Source of the DNA: Amycolatopsis sp. NBC_01480
GTDB lineage: Bacteria; Actinomycetota; Actinomycetes; Mycobacteriales; Pseudonocardiaceae
Direction of reading: 5' to 3'
Assembly (NCBI RefSeq): GCF_036227205.1
Contig: NZ_CP109442.1
Location: 5,642,001-5,706,000 of the forward strand
Length of the DNA: 64,000 nucleotides
The translations under genes and the position numbers were made by a program. Positions within the stretch are counted from its first letter, which is position 1, and the number at the start of each line of letters is the position of its first letter. This document shows, one piece after another, positions 17,344 to 26,244 of this stretch. A model generated the notes under the pieces. The model saw only the letters and a list, made by a program, of their open reading frames with translations. It searched no databases and was not told where the DNA came from.

Positions 17344-19028
17344 GCCTCCGGGAGGAAGATGCCGACCTGGTCGACGACGATCCGCTGCACGGCGCCGTCG
17401 GGGTCCAGGTCGGCGGTGACGCCGATGCCGGGCTTGGCAGGGCAGCGGAACGCGGTACCGCCCGCGCTCGTGAGGACGAGGTCGCCGAGGACGTCGGAGA
17501 CGGCGACGAGCTCCGAGCCGCGCGGGCGGATGGTCAGGGTGATCGGACCCATCCGGTAGCGGCCGGCCATCGCGGCGAGCAGCGCGTCCGACGCGGGTTC
17601 GGGTCGCCGGGTGAACACGGCGGGGGCCACCTGGGGCTCGAGTGTCACGCAGAGGCCGGCGACCGCACCGTCGGCGTCCTGGGTGAACACCAGCGGGCAG
17701 TCGATCTCTTCGTCGACGAACACCAGGTCCCAGGAGTCGTGCCCCCGGTGCTCGAGCCGGATCCGGCTCGTGGCGTCGTGGAAGCCCGGCACGAGCTCGC
17801 CGTCGGAGAGCCGGATGGTCAGGTCGCCGTAGGCGGGATGGGTGTAGGTGCCGGCGAAGCCGTCGAGCGCCCGCGACGGCGGTGCCCCGGATGCCCGCGC
17901 CCGGCGCTGCTCGCGGGCATCGGTGTAGCCGGCGTCGAGGGCGGTCTGGAGGTCGTGGAACCGGGCGCCCCAGCTCACAGTGGTGTCGCCGGTCAACCGG
18001 TCGACGATCCCGTAGATCAGCGGCAGGCGCAGGAAGCTGCTGTCGAGGTTGGTGAGCACGGCGACGCCGAGGCCGGCGTCCGGGACGACGCAGACGTCCG
18101 AGGAGAACCCGAGGGTGTTGCCGCCGTGGTGCACGAGCCGCCGGCCGCGGTAGCTCTCGACCTGGCAGCCGAGGCCGTAGCCCAGCGAGGCGATCTCGGC
18201 GAAGCGGTCGATGCTGATGCCGCCGAGCATGGCGGGCCGGTGCAGCTGCTCCAGCGCCGCGGCGGACAGCACGTCGGTCCGCCCGCCGAGCCGGGCCGAC
18301 AGCCACCGGGCGAGATCGGCGATGGTCGACACGATCCCGCCGGCGGGGCCGGCCTTGACCGCCGTGGCCCGCGCCGGCAGCGCCTGCCGGACGAAGCCCG
18401 TGGACGTGGCCTTGTAGGGCTGCGCCGGCTCACCGGCCGGCACGTCCTGCACGGAGAACACGGTTTCGGCCATCCCGAGCGGCGCCAGCAGGCGGGCGCG
18501 GACGGCCGCCGCCCACGGCTGACCCGTCAGCACCTCGATGAGGTGCCCGGCCGCGAGGTAACACAGGTTGTTGTAGTCCCACACCGTGCGCAGCGGCCGG
18601 GACACCGGCAGGTGGCGCAGCCGCCGGGTGGTCTCTTCCAGCGACATCTCGGCGTCGCCGAACCACAGGAAGTCGTGCCGGGGCAGGCCGGTCCGGTGGC
18701 TGAGCAGATCGCGCGGGGTGACCAGCTCCGTCGCGTGCGGATCGTGCATCGCGAACCACGGCAGCACATCGCGGACCGGGGCGTCGAGGTCGACGAGCCC
18801 GGCGTCCGCGAGCAGGCAGAGGGTCGCGGCGGTGAAGGCCTTGGTGTCGGAGGCGAGGGGGAACGGCGTGCCGGCGTCGACCGGCCGCCCGGTCTCCAGG
18901 TCGGCGTGGCCGAACCCGTCGCACACCACCACTTCGCCGTCGGACACGACCGCGACGGCCAGGCCCGGGACGGTGAACCGGGCCTGTTCGGCCGCGATGA
19001 AGGCGCGGATCGCGTCGATGTCGGCCAT
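17340..19028 (-). CDS. Beta-lactamase-family (S12) serine hydrolase 1
   Basis: A 562-residue serine hydrolase of the same family as its downstream neighbour but longer. The nucleophile motif is S60-D-T-K63 in LASDTKAFTAA, the second is Y-N-N in VWDYNNLCYLA, and the third is HHGGNTLGFSS. The C-terminal 190 residues include a DUF3471-type beta domain with the phrase FAGTYTHPAYGDLTI. No signal peptide is present. It is first in the operon with S12 hydrolase 2 and the oxidoreductase and is divergent from the PucR regulator. The start at 19028 is preferred over the in-frame start 24 bases upstream, since it begins right before the first helix. Confidence 0.85.
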   Translation of the reverse strand: MADIDAIRAFIAAEQARFTVPGLAVAVVSDGEVVVCDGFGHADLETGRPVDAGTPFPLASDTKAFTAATLCLLADAGLVDLDAPVRDVLPWFAMHDPHATELVTPRDLLSHRTGLPRHDFLWFGDAEMSLEETTRRLRHLPVSRPLRTVWDYNNLCYLAAGHLIEVLTGQPWAAAVRARLLAPLGMAETVFSVQDVPAGEPAQPYKATSTGFVRQALPARATAVKAGPAGGIVSTIADLARWLSARLGGRTDVLSAAALEQLHRPAMLGGISIDRFAEIASLGYGLGCQVESYRGRRLVHHGGNTLGFSSDVCVVPDAGLGVAVLTNLDSSFLRLPLIYGIVDRLTGDTTVSWGARFHDLQTALDAGYTDAREQRRARASGAPPSRALDGFAGTYTHPAYGDLTIRLSDGELVPGFHDATSRIRLEHRGHDSWDLVFVDEEIDCPLVFTQDADGAVAGLCVTLEPQVAPAVFTRRPEPASDALLAAMAGRYRMGPITLTIRPRGSELVAVSDVLGDLVLTSAGGTAFRCPAKPGIGVTADLDPDGAVQRIVVDQVGIFLPEA

Positions 19029-19175
19029 CAGACGGCCCTGCCTGCCGAGCACCTGTTCATGTCCTCACGCTAGGGCGGCTCGGGCACCCGGTGTTGGTGG
19101 TGAGGCGCAAAACCGCCGGTTACGGTTGTTGCCCCGGCACTAGGTTCGGGCCGCTCGACCGGCCATGCTGGAGCG

Positions 19176-20750
19176 GTGCCCGCTATCCACGACCTGCTGA
19201 ACCGGCTCGGCCACGAGCTCGCCACCTTGGCCGTCGCCCCGGCCGACGTCACCGGCGACTTCACCGACGTGGTCGTCTACGACCCGCTGGACGCTCCGGC
19301 TTTCGAAGCGGGGGCGCTGGTGCTCGCGGTGGGCGTGAGCGCGGAGTCCGCACTGGCGCTGCGGCTGGCCGCCGCGCGGCCGGCTGCGCTCGTGGTGCGG
19401 CACGACGGACCGGTGGGGCAGCCGCTGCTGGCCGAGGCCCTCGACGCCGGGGTCGCTCTCCTCGTCGTGCCGGCCGGCTGCCCGTGGTCGAGCGTGTTCG
19501 CGATCGCCTCGTCCCTGCCGGGGCAGCTGCCCCCGGTCCACGCCGACTCCGGGTCCGAGGTGATCAGCGACCTGTTCGCGGTCGCCAACGCGCTCGCCGG
19601 CACGCTCGACGCCCCCATCACCATCGAGGACAACCAGTCACGCCTGCTGGCCTACTCCGCGCTGCAGGGGGAAGTGGACGTGGCCCGCGCCGCCACGATC
19701 CTCGGGCACCGCGTCCCCACCTCGTTCCGCCACCAGGTGCGGCGGCTCGGCGTCACCAAGAGATTGTTGCGGGAGACGGAACCCTTCTTCCTGAAGTCCT
19801 CCGAACCGGACATCCACTCGCGCACCGTGGTGACGTTGCGCGAGCACGGCGAGGTGCTCGGCTCGATCTGGGCGGTCACCGACACGCCGCTCGACGCCGC
19901 GCGCACCGCGGCGCTGGCGGAAGCCGCCCGGAGCATCGCCGTCCGGCTGGCCCACCACCGGCTCATCACCGACCTGCGGCGCCGGCACGACCTGGCGTCG
20001 ATGACGCTGCTGCTGCGTGGCGGGGCGGGTGCGGCCGGGGCCGGCCGCCGGCTGGGGCTGGCCGGGGCCGCGTACCGGCTGGCCGCCATCGCCGCCACCC
20101 GGGCGGCGAACGGGAACGAAGCCCTGCTCGACCGCTGCGCGACGGCCCTCAAGCAACACCTTTCCGTGACGTGCGAAGCAAGCGCGATCGCGCGGATCGA
20201 CGACGTCGTGTACGCCGTGATCCCCGGCTCCGCCGATCCCGGCGAGAGCTTGGCGGCGGTGCGCAAGGTCGTGCTCGCTGCCCGCGCCGCGGCCCGCCTC
20301 GACTCGCCCGAGCAGGTCGTCATCGGGGTGAGCGGACCGGTGGCCGGCCTCGACGATCTCGACGAAGCTCGCGAGGAGGCCGATCGGGTCCTGCAGGTGC
20401 TCGCCGGCGCGCGCAGCCATGACGGGTGCGCCGAGGTCGGCGAGGTCGGCCTCGCGGTGAGCATGCTCCGCCTCGCGGAGCTGGAATCGGCCCGCCGGGC
20501 CGGGCGGCGCAGCGTGCTGGACGACATCGACGACTACGACTCGGCCCATGGAACGAGCTACGGCCCGACCATGCGGGTCTACCTGGGCTCGTTCGGCGAT
20601 CCGGCCGTGGTGTCCAAGTCCCTCGGGGTGCACACGAACACCTTGCGCTACCGCGTGCGCCGGCTGCACGAGCTCTTCGCCGTCGACCTGGACGACGCGG
20701 ATACCCGGTTCGAGCTCATGGTGGACATCCGCCTCAGGGCGCCGGCTTGA
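19176..20750 (+). CDS. PucR-family transcriptional regulator
   Basis: A 524-residue regulator. The N-terminal half has a PucR-like purine-catabolism sensor domain (VLAVGVSAES, VVRHDGPVGQPLLAEAL) and a GAF-like middle. The C-terminus has the PucR helix-turn-helix, VVSKSLGVHTNTLRYRVRRLHEL, which is the hallmark of the family. PucR proteins switch on catabolic genes in answer to nitrogenous substrates. It begins at GTG 148 bp from the divergent S12 hydrolase operon, which is its most likely target. Its 3' end overlaps the convergent RidA gene by 17 bp. Control of the transporter operon as well is possible but not shown. Confidence 0.85.
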   Translation: MPAIHDLLNRLGHELATLAVAPADVTGDFTDVVVYDPLDAPAFEAGALVLAVGVSAESALALRLAAARPAALVVRHDGPVGQPLLAEALDAGVALLVVPAGCPWSSVFAIASSLPGQLPPVHADSGSEVISDLFAVANALAGTLDAPITIEDNQSRLLAYSALQGEVDVARAATILGHRVPTSFRHQVRRLGVTKRLLRETEPFFLKSSEPDIHSRTVVTLREHGEVLGSIWAVTDTPLDAARTAALAEAARSIAVRLAHHRLITDLRRRHDLASMTLLLRGGAGAAGAGRRLGLAGAAYRLAAIAATRAANGNEALLDRCATALKQHLSVTCEASAIARIDDVVYAVIPGSADPGESLAAVRKVVLAARAAARLDSPEQVVIGVSGPVAGLDDLDEAREEADRVLQVLAGARSHDGCAEVGEVGLAVSMLRLAELESARRAGRRSVLDDIDDYDSAHGTSYGPTMRVYLGSFGDPAVVSKSLGVHTNTLRYRVRRLHELFAVDLDDADTRFELMVDIRLRAPA

Positions 20751-21084
20751 CCGGGGCGTGGGCGATCACCTCGATTTCGACCAGCGCACCACCGATCAGG
20801 GTCACTTCGACGACGGAGCGCGCCGGGTACGGGTCGGCGAAGAGCTCGGCGTAGACCTCGTTCATGGCCGGCCAGTCCGCCATCGAGGTCAGGAACACCG
20901 TGGCCTTCACGACATCGCTCAAGTGTGCGTCGTGGGAGGCGAGAACCTTGGAAACGTTGGAAATCGCCTGACGGGTTTCCTCGGCGACTCCGCCCGGAAC
21001 GAGGCCTGTGTCGCCGAGGCCGAGCTGGCCCGAGACGAACAGGAGGTCGCCGGCGCGAAAGGACGGTGACAGCGGGATGGTCAC
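20734..21084 (-). CDS. RidA-family enamine/imine deaminase
   Basis: A 116-residue RidA/YjgF protein. The core phrases FVSGQLGLGD, VKATVFLTSMADWPAMNEVYAELF and PARSVVEV match the family, with the Arg of PARSVVEV in the substrate-binding position of active RidA enzymes. It hydrolyses 2-imino acids to 2-oxoacids and ammonia and so protects PLP enzymes. The gene follows the FAD amino-acid oxidase by 31 bp on the same strand. The oxidase makes just such imines, so the two act in sequence. Confidence 0.92.
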   Translation of the reverse strand: MTIPLSPSFRAGDLLFVSGQLGLGDTGLVPGGVAEETRQAISNVSKVLASHDAHLSDVVKATVFLTSMADWPAMNEVYAELFADPYPARSVVEVTLIGGALVEIEVIAHAPVKPAP

Positions 21085-21115
21085 GAGAACTCCTCGGTCG
21101 GGAAATGCGGACTGG

Positions 21116-22231
21116 TCAGTGATCGAGCTTGGCCGGCAGCCGGTCCGCGGCGATGGCGGCCGCCAGCGCGCGGTCGGCCAGCGTGCCGGTGCGGAACAGT
21201 TCGGCGCCCGCCTTCGCCAGCGTCGGTGCCATCTGGACGCCGTAACCGCCCTGGCCGACGAAGCTGAACAACGCGGGTTCGCCGGCGTGCCGGCCGACCA
21301 CGGGCGCCCGGTCCGGCGCGAACGTGCGCAGCCCGGCCCAGCTCGTCCGGACGCTGCGCAGCTGCAACGTCGTCACCGCGTTGACCCGTTCGAGCACCAG
21401 CGCCACGTCGAGCGGGTCCGGTTTGACGTCCCCGGGAAGCACTTCGCTCTCGTCGCCCGGCGACATCAGCACCGCGCCGCCCTCCGGCTTGAAGTACCAG
21501 GTCTCCGCGATGTCGGCGACCACCGGCCAGGCGCCGGCGACGGGTCGTGCCGGGCGCGAGATCACCACCGTGCGCCGCCGCGGGGACAAGCCGTGCCCGG
21601 CGTCGCCGCAGAGCCCGGCGACCTCGTCCCCCCAGGCGCCGGCCGCGTTGACGAGCACGTCGCCCTGCCACCGCCGGCCGTCCGCGGTTTCGACGTCCCA
21701 CCCGGAGGCGAGCCGGGTGGTGGCGGCGAGGCGGGCGCCGGTGACGATCTCGCCGCCGCGGTGGCGAAGGGTTGCCGCGTAATAACTGTGGAGCGCGTGC
21801 ACGTCGATGTCGCGGGTGCTGGGGTCGTACCCGCACAGCAGCACGTCGTCGGTTCGCAGCGCGGGGCACAGCGCCGAGGCTTGCTCCGCGGTCAGGGCCG
21901 TCATCGCCGGTTGAGCCGCGATCATGGCCTCCAGCGCGGCGGCGCCCGGCTCGTCCCACGCGGTCAGCAAGCCGCCGCGCGGGGCCAGCAAGGCGGGCAT
22001 GTCCGGGAGCGCCGACAGCCGGGCGAACTCCGCCTCGCTGCGTCGCGTCAGCTCCCGCACGGGAGCCGGACCGTAGCCGGTCATGAACAAGGCGGCCGAC
22101 CGCCCCGTGCTGTGCACGCCGAGCGAGGACTCCGCCTCGAGCAAGATCACGTCGTGGTCGAGGGCGAGTTCACTGCCAAGAGAAACACCCGCGATGCCAC
22201 CACCGACGATGATTACCCGCTCCCGTGTCAT
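21116..22231 (-). CDS. FAD-dependent amino-acid oxidase/dehydrogenase (DAO family)
   Basis: A 371-residue DAO-fold flavoprotein. The N-terminus has VIIVGGGIAGVSLGSELA with the FAD-binding GxGxxG, and the acidic end of strand 2 in LLEAESSLGVHSTGRSAALF, which places the flavin ring. The C-terminus has FSFVGQGGYGVQMAPTLAK, the second FAD signature. Members include D-amino-acid dehydrogenase, glycine and sarcosine oxidases; the HSTGRSAA stretch is like that of D-arginine dehydrogenase. Oxidation of a D-amino acid to an imino acid is favoured by the downstream RidA gene and the nearby N-acyl-D-amino-acid deacylase. The exact substrate is inferred. Confidence 0.85.
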   Translation of the reverse strand: MTRERVIIVGGGIAGVSLGSELALDHDVILLEAESSLGVHSTGRSAALFMTGYGPAPVRELTRRSEAEFARLSALPDMPALLAPRGGLLTAWDEPGAAALEAMIAAQPAMTALTAEQASALCPALRTDDVLLCGYDPSTRDIDVHALHSYYAATLRHRGGEIVTGARLAATTRLASGWDVETADGRRWQGDVLVNAAGAWGDEVAGLCGDAGHGLSPRRRTVVISRPARPVAGAWPVVADIAETWYFKPEGGAVLMSPGDESEVLPGDVKPDPLDVALVLERVNAVTTLQLRSVRTSWAGLRTFAPDRAPVVGRHAGEPALFSFVGQGGYGVQMAPTLAKAGAELFRTGTLADRALAAAIAADRLPAKLDH

Positions 22232-22290
22232 TCCGTGAGTGTCGGCCGCCCGGGTGGGCCAAGGCTTGTGCACGGGACGAAAACCGTCGA

Positions 22291-22310
22291 CGGTGATGTC
22301 TGCATCACCG
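22291..22310. terminator. Short hairpin downstream of the epoxide hydrolase gene
   Basis: An 8-bp perfect stem (CGGTGATG and CATCACCG) with a TCTG loop lies in the 149-bp gap between the epoxide hydrolase stop and the oxidase start, both on the minus strand. It has no U-tract, so terminator activity is only inferred. Confidence 0.35.
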
Positions 22311-22380
22311 ACAAGACAACCGTTCCCGCCCGCGACTCGACGCCACCTTCTCGTGCCGAACGTCCACTCGGGACGGACGG

Positions 22381-23502
22381 TCAGCGGAAGAGGCGGAAGA
22401 ACCCGCGCACCTGCTCGACCAGCGACTCCGGCTGCTCCAGCGCGGCGAAGTGGCCTCCTCGTGGCAGTTCCTCGAACCAGCGCAGGTCGGTGAACCGCAG
22501 TTCGGCCTCCCGCCGCGACGGGCGGGTGATGTCGCGCGGGTAGACCGACAGTCCGGCCGGCGCGGTGACCTTGTCCCGGAAGTTGGCGAAGCTTTCCCAA
22601 TATAGGCGCGCCGACGACGTGGCCGAGGCGGTGAACCAGTAGACCGAGATCTCGTCGAGGATCTGCTGCCGCGACACCGCGTCTTCGTGGTGGCCGTCGT
22701 GGTCGGTCCAGGCCCGGAACTTCTCGGCGATCCAGGCGGCCTGGCCCGCCGGGGAGTCGGTGAGGCCGTAGCCGAGCGTCTGCGGCCGGGTCGCCTGCAG
22801 CGCCGAGTACCCCCGGCCGGTGCGCTGGAACTCCTTCTCCGCCTCGAGGTTCGCCAGTTCCGACGGTGTCGGGTCGTCGAACGTGCCCGCTGCCACGGAT
22901 CCCAGGTTCAGGTGCACGGCCGCGGCCCGCTCGGGCGCCACCTCGCCCAGTGCACCGGACACTGCCGAGCCCCAGTCACCGCCCTGCGCGCCGTAGCGCT
23001 CGTAACCCAGCGAGACCATCAACGTGTCCCAGGCGCGCGCGATGCGCGTGACGCCCCACCCGGTCGTCGACGGCTTGTCGCTCCAGCCGTAGCCGGGCAA
23101 CGAGGGCGCGACCACGTGGAACGCGTCCGCCGGATCGCCGCCGTGCGCGCGTGGATCGGTCAGCGGGCCGAGGATCTCCAGGAATTCGAGCACCGAACCC
23201 GGCCACCCGTGCGTGAGCACCAACGGGAACGCGTCCGGCTCCGGGGAGCGGACGTGCAGGAAGTGGATGCCCAGCCCGTCGATCGTGTCGCGGTACTGCG
23301 GGAAAGCGTTCAGCCGCTGGGCGAATCCGAAGTCGTAGTCCTCGGCCCAGCTGCGGCACAGGTCCTGCGCGTAGGCCAGCGGCAATCCCTGTGACCAGTC
23401 GTCCACCGGCTCGGGCTCGGGCCACCGCGTCCGGCGCAGCCGTTCGCGCAGATCCGCGATCTCGGCTTCGGTGACGCTGACTTCGAACGGCTTGGCGACC
23501 AT
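22381..23502 (-). CDS. Epoxide hydrolase (EHN domain plus alpha/beta hydrolase)
   Basis: A 373-residue epoxide hydrolase of the microsomal-type bacterial family. The N-terminal EHN domain (residues 5-110) precedes the oxyanion motif HGWPGS at 98-103. The nucleophile is D176 in AQGGDWGSA, and the closing His is in LPRGGHFAALEQP near the end. It opens epoxides to diols by a covalent ester intermediate. It follows an MFS transporter by 30 bp in one operon, divergent from a CGNR regulator. A second, clearly related epoxide hydrolase is at 28609-29850. The substrate cannot be read from sequence. Confidence 0.9.
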   Translation of the reverse strand: MVAKPFEVSVTEAEIADLRERLRRTRWPEPEPVDDWSQGLPLAYAQDLCRSWAEDYDFGFAQRLNAFPQYRDTIDGLGIHFLHVRSPEPDAFPLVLTHGWPGSVLEFLEILGPLTDPRAHGGDPADAFHVVAPSLPGYGWSDKPSTTGWGVTRIARAWDTLMVSLGYERYGAQGGDWGSAVSGALGEVAPERAAAVHLNLGSVAAGTFDDPTPSELANLEAEKEFQRTGRGYSALQATRPQTLGYGLTDSPAGQAAWIAEKFRAWTDHDGHHEDAVSRQQILDEISVYWFTASATSSARLYWESFANFRDKVTAPAGLSVYPRDITRPSRREAELRFTDLRWFEELPRGGHFAALEQPESLVEQVRGFFRLFR

Positions 23503-23532
23503 GGCTTCCTTCCTCGGTGAGGTTTTGCCGGA

Positions 23533-24897
23533 TCAGGCGCCGGGGCGCCGGGTCAGGCTGACGATGAGCCCGCACAGGGGGAGTGCTGCGAGCACGGTGA
23601 GGGCCACCGGCACAGGCACGATGCCGGACAGGCCCGCGACCGCGGCCGGGCCGATCCCGCCACCCAGTGCGTTCATGAAGTTGAGCAGGCTCTGTGCGGT
23701 GTCGCGGTCGCTCGTGGCGACGAGGTCGGTGGCGAGGCCCACCAGTACGGCCTGGGCGCCGGCGAACCCGCACACGGTGAGCGCCGTGCCGAGGATGACC
23801 GGGACCGGCCCGGTCCAGACCGCGACCACGAGCACGCCGGCGACGGTGACCGCGGCGAGCCCGGCCGACACCTGCCAGCCGGTGAACCGGCCGGTCAACG
23901 TGCCGATCAGCCGCCCGGCCAGTACGGAGCAGGCGGCGGCCGGGACCAGGAGCACGCCGGCTTCGAGGGGGCCGCCGCCGGTGGCCTGCTCGATCAGGGA
24001 CGGGGCGAGGAACAGCACCCCGTAGTAGCCGGCGAAGACCGTCCCGCCGATGAGCCCGGCCGCCGGGAAACCGCGGGCCGTGAGCACCCGCCGGGGCACG
24101 AACCCGTCGGGCGTGCGCCGCACGCGCCACCACAGTCCCGCGGCGGCGAGCACCCCGGCGGCGGTCACGACGAGCGTGACCGGTCCGGGCAGGCCGACCG
24201 AGTGGGCCTGCAGCACCGTGATCACCGAACCGGCGAGCACCGACAGCACGGCCGCGCCGACGACGTCGAATCGCCCGGCCGGGCCGCCGCTCTTCCGCGT
24301 CAACACGCGCCTGCTCGGCAGGGCGGCCGGCAGGAGGGGCAGTGCGAGGACCGGGATCGCGAGCACGGCGCGCCAGCCCAGCCAGGCGGTGACCGCCCCG
24401 CCCAGCAGCGTCCCGGACCCCGACGCGGTCGCGCTGGCGGCGGCGATGATCCCGAGCGCGCGGATCCGGTCCCGCCCGGGAAGGGCGGTGGCGGCGGCGA
24501 AGACAGCGATCACGGTCGCACCCGCCCCGGCGCCACCGATCAGCCGGCCGGCGATCACGACCGGCAGCGTCGGGGCGAATCCCGCCAGCGCGGAGCCCGC
24601 GGCGAGGGTCACGACCCCGGTGACGAGGACCTGGAAGGGGTTCCACCGGGCCAGCAGCCGGCCCGCGACCGGCATCGCGAGCGCGGAGGTCAGCGACCAG
24701 GCGGCGAGGATCCACGCGGTGGCCCCGAACGGCACCGCGAGCGCGCGGCCGATGGCCGGCAGCGCCACCGACGGTGCGCCGAGCGCCACGTACATCGGCA
24801 GCACCAGCAGTCCCAGGGTGAGCCCCAGCCGCCGTCCGTCCGGTGCCGGGTCCGCCTCCTTGCCGGGAGCCTCTTCGGACGGGATCGCCTGCGGCAT
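23533..24897 (-). CDS. MFS transporter
   Basis: A 454-residue major-facilitator protein with 12 or more hydrophobic segments. The loop 2-3 motif A region is weak (GRLLARW), and motif C-like GIIAAASATASGSGTLLGG is in segment 5, which is typical of drug:H+ antiporters of the DHA type. Two ATG codons lie in tandem; the second (24897) is taken because AGGAGG is five bases before it and only two before the first. It leads an operon with the epoxide hydrolase. Export of a toxic epoxide or diol, or uptake of the substrate, is possible. Confidence 0.8.
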   Translation of the reverse strand: MPQAIPSEEAPGKEADPAPDGRRLGLTLGLLVLPMYVALGAPSVALPAIGRALAVPFGATAWILAAWSLTSALAMPVAGRLLARWNPFQVLVTGVVTLAAGSALAGFAPTLPVVIAGRLIGGAGAGATVIAVFAAATALPGRDRIRALGIIAAASATASGSGTLLGGAVTAWLGWRAVLAIPVLALPLLPAALPSRRVLTRKSGGPAGRFDVVGAAVLSVLAGSVITVLQAHSVGLPGPVTLVVTAAGVLAAAGLWWRVRRTPDGFVPRRVLTARGFPAAGLIGGTVFAGYYGVLFLAPSLIEQATGGGPLEAGVLLVPAAACSVLAGRLIGTLTGRFTGWQVSAGLAAVTVAGVLVVAVWTGPVPVILGTALTVCGFAGAQAVLVGLATDLVATSDRDTAQSLLNFMNALGGGIGPAAVAGLSGIVPVPVALTVLAALPLCGLIVSLTRRPGA

Positions 24898-24920
24898 CAT
24901 CGCCTCCTCTCCCGTATGGT

Positions 24921-24951
24921 TGTGACATGTGACATCCGGTTTGAGTGTCAC
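24921..24951. promoter_or_regulatory. TGTGACAT repeats between MFS and CGNR genes
   Basis: TGTGACAT occurs at 24921-24928 and again at 24928-24935, and an inverted GTGTCAC is at 24945-24951. The cluster lies 24 bp from the MFS start and 28 bp from the CGNR start. It is the likely operator for this divergent pair. Confidence 0.45.
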
Positions 24952-24978
24952 GCTACGGAACCCGAGGAGACACGTCAA

Positions 24979-25542
24979 ATGCTGGATGCGTGTTACAGCA
25001 CGTCGGCGGTCCAGACGGCCGTCGACCTTGCCAACACCTTGAAGCCGGTCAAGGGCGAGGACGAGCTCGAGACCGTGGAGCAACTGCGGGACTTCCTCGA
25101 CGGCCATCCCCCGGCCGGAACGGCCGGTCCGCGGCGGCGTCTCACCCGCGCCGACCTGGCGGAAGTCCGCGAGGTGCGTGAGACGGTGCGTGCCGTGCTC
25201 GAACGAGCGAGCACCGACGCGGCCGGAGTCGCGGACCTGATCAACGGCGGGCTGCGTCGCAGCCGCGCCACCCCGGCGCTGCGTCACGATCACGACCGTT
25301 GGTGGACCGAGGTGACCTCCGACACCGACCGCTGCTCGGCGCACCTGGCCGCGATCACGCTCAGCGCACTGGCCTCGGTGATCGCCACGCTCGGTCCCGC
25401 TCGTCTCGGGGTGTGCGCCGGGCCGACCTGCCGGGCCACTTTCGCGGACCTCTCGCGCAACGGCTCGAAGCAGTACTGCACCCGAACCTGCGCGCACCGG
25501 GCCAGTGTCGCGGCCTACCGGAGCCGGAACAACCCTCGCTGA
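24979..25542 (+). CDS. CGNR zinc-finger / ABATE-domain regulator
   Basis: A 187-residue protein of the CGNR family. The N-terminal ABATE domain, found in stress-related actinobacterial regulators, covers residues 10-135 (VDLANTLKP near the start). The C-terminal zinc finger is built from CAGPTC and YCTRTC, with basic residues (HRASVAAYRSR) that follow the second pair as in other CGNR proteins. It starts at ATG with GAGGAGA nine bases upstream. It probably binds the TGTGACAT repeats and controls the divergent MFS-epoxide hydrolase operon. Confidence 0.85.
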   Translation: MLDACYSTSAVQTAVDLANTLKPVKGEDELETVEQLRDFLDGHPPAGTAGPRRRLTRADLAEVREVRETVRAVLERASTDAAGVADLINGGLRRSRATPALRHDHDRWWTEVTSDTDRCSAHLAAITLSALASVIATLGPARLGVCAGPTCRATFADLSRNGSKQYCTRTCAHRASVAAYRSRNNPR

Positions 25543-25725
25543 GGGTCGGCACCCCGCCGGGCCGGTCGCTGATCATGCCGGCTGACGCTCGTCGCGGCCG
25601 CGTGCCGGGCGCTGTTCCGCGTGCCGGAACATGCCGGACCGACGGACCCGGCTTGCTGGCAGCGTCGGTCCTCGGCCCACGTTGTTTCGGCCGTCCGAAG
25701 ACCGAACCGCAGAGGGAGAGGGACT

Positions 25726-26172
25726 ATGCCAGAGCTGACCGCCGAATGCCGGTCCATGATCGAAGGCCGCAACTTCGCTTACCTGGGCACGATTCGCTCC
25801 GACGGCAGCGCTGCGGTGACCCCGGTCTGGGTGGATCTCGCCGGCGACCACGTCGTCGTCAACGGGGTCCCCGGTCGAGCCTGGGCGAAGCACCTGCTTG
25901 CGGACCCTCGCGTCACGGTGTGCGTCACCTCGCTGCTGAATCCGTACCAGTGCGTGACCATCACCGGTCGCGTCGTCGCCCACGAGCCCGATGACAACGC
26001 CGAGCACTTCGCCAAGCTGGTGACCAAGTACCGCGGCGGCAGGCCGGCGTCGGAGCTGCTGCCCGACGGCCAGCAGCGGCTGATCTTCAAGATCGCGGTC
26101 GACCGGTTCGGCTACCGCACCGAGGATCCGCCGGCCGAGACCCGCGACCTCGTGTCGGCGAATCATCAGTAG
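25726..26172 (+). CDS. PPOX-class (F420-binding) split-barrel oxidoreductase
   Basis: A 148-residue pyridoxamine-5'-phosphate-oxidase-like split-barrel protein. Phrases such as FAYLGTIRSDGSAAVTPVWVDLAGDHVVVN and RAWAKHLLADPRVTVCV match the F420-dependent class common in actinobacteria. These proteins reduce enones or biliverdin-like compounds, or only bind F420. AGAGGGAGAG precedes the start. It stands 73 bp upstream of the MHS transporter gene and could be first in a run of four same-strand genes to 29850. Its substrate is unknown, but it adds to the F420 theme of the following 20 kb. Confidence 0.85.
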   Translation: MPELTAECRSMIEGRNFAYLGTIRSDGSAAVTPVWVDLAGDHVVVNGVPGRAWAKHLLADPRVTVCVTSLLNPYQCVTITGRVVAHEPDDNAEHFAKLVTKYRGGRPASELLPDGQQRLIFKIAVDRFGYRTEDPPAETRDLVSANHQ

Positions 26173-26244
26173 CCCTCGCCCCCCGGACCTGAGCGGGCGC
26201 GCCTTCCGAGGTCGTGCCGCCACCAACTCGATGAGAGGGAAGAC

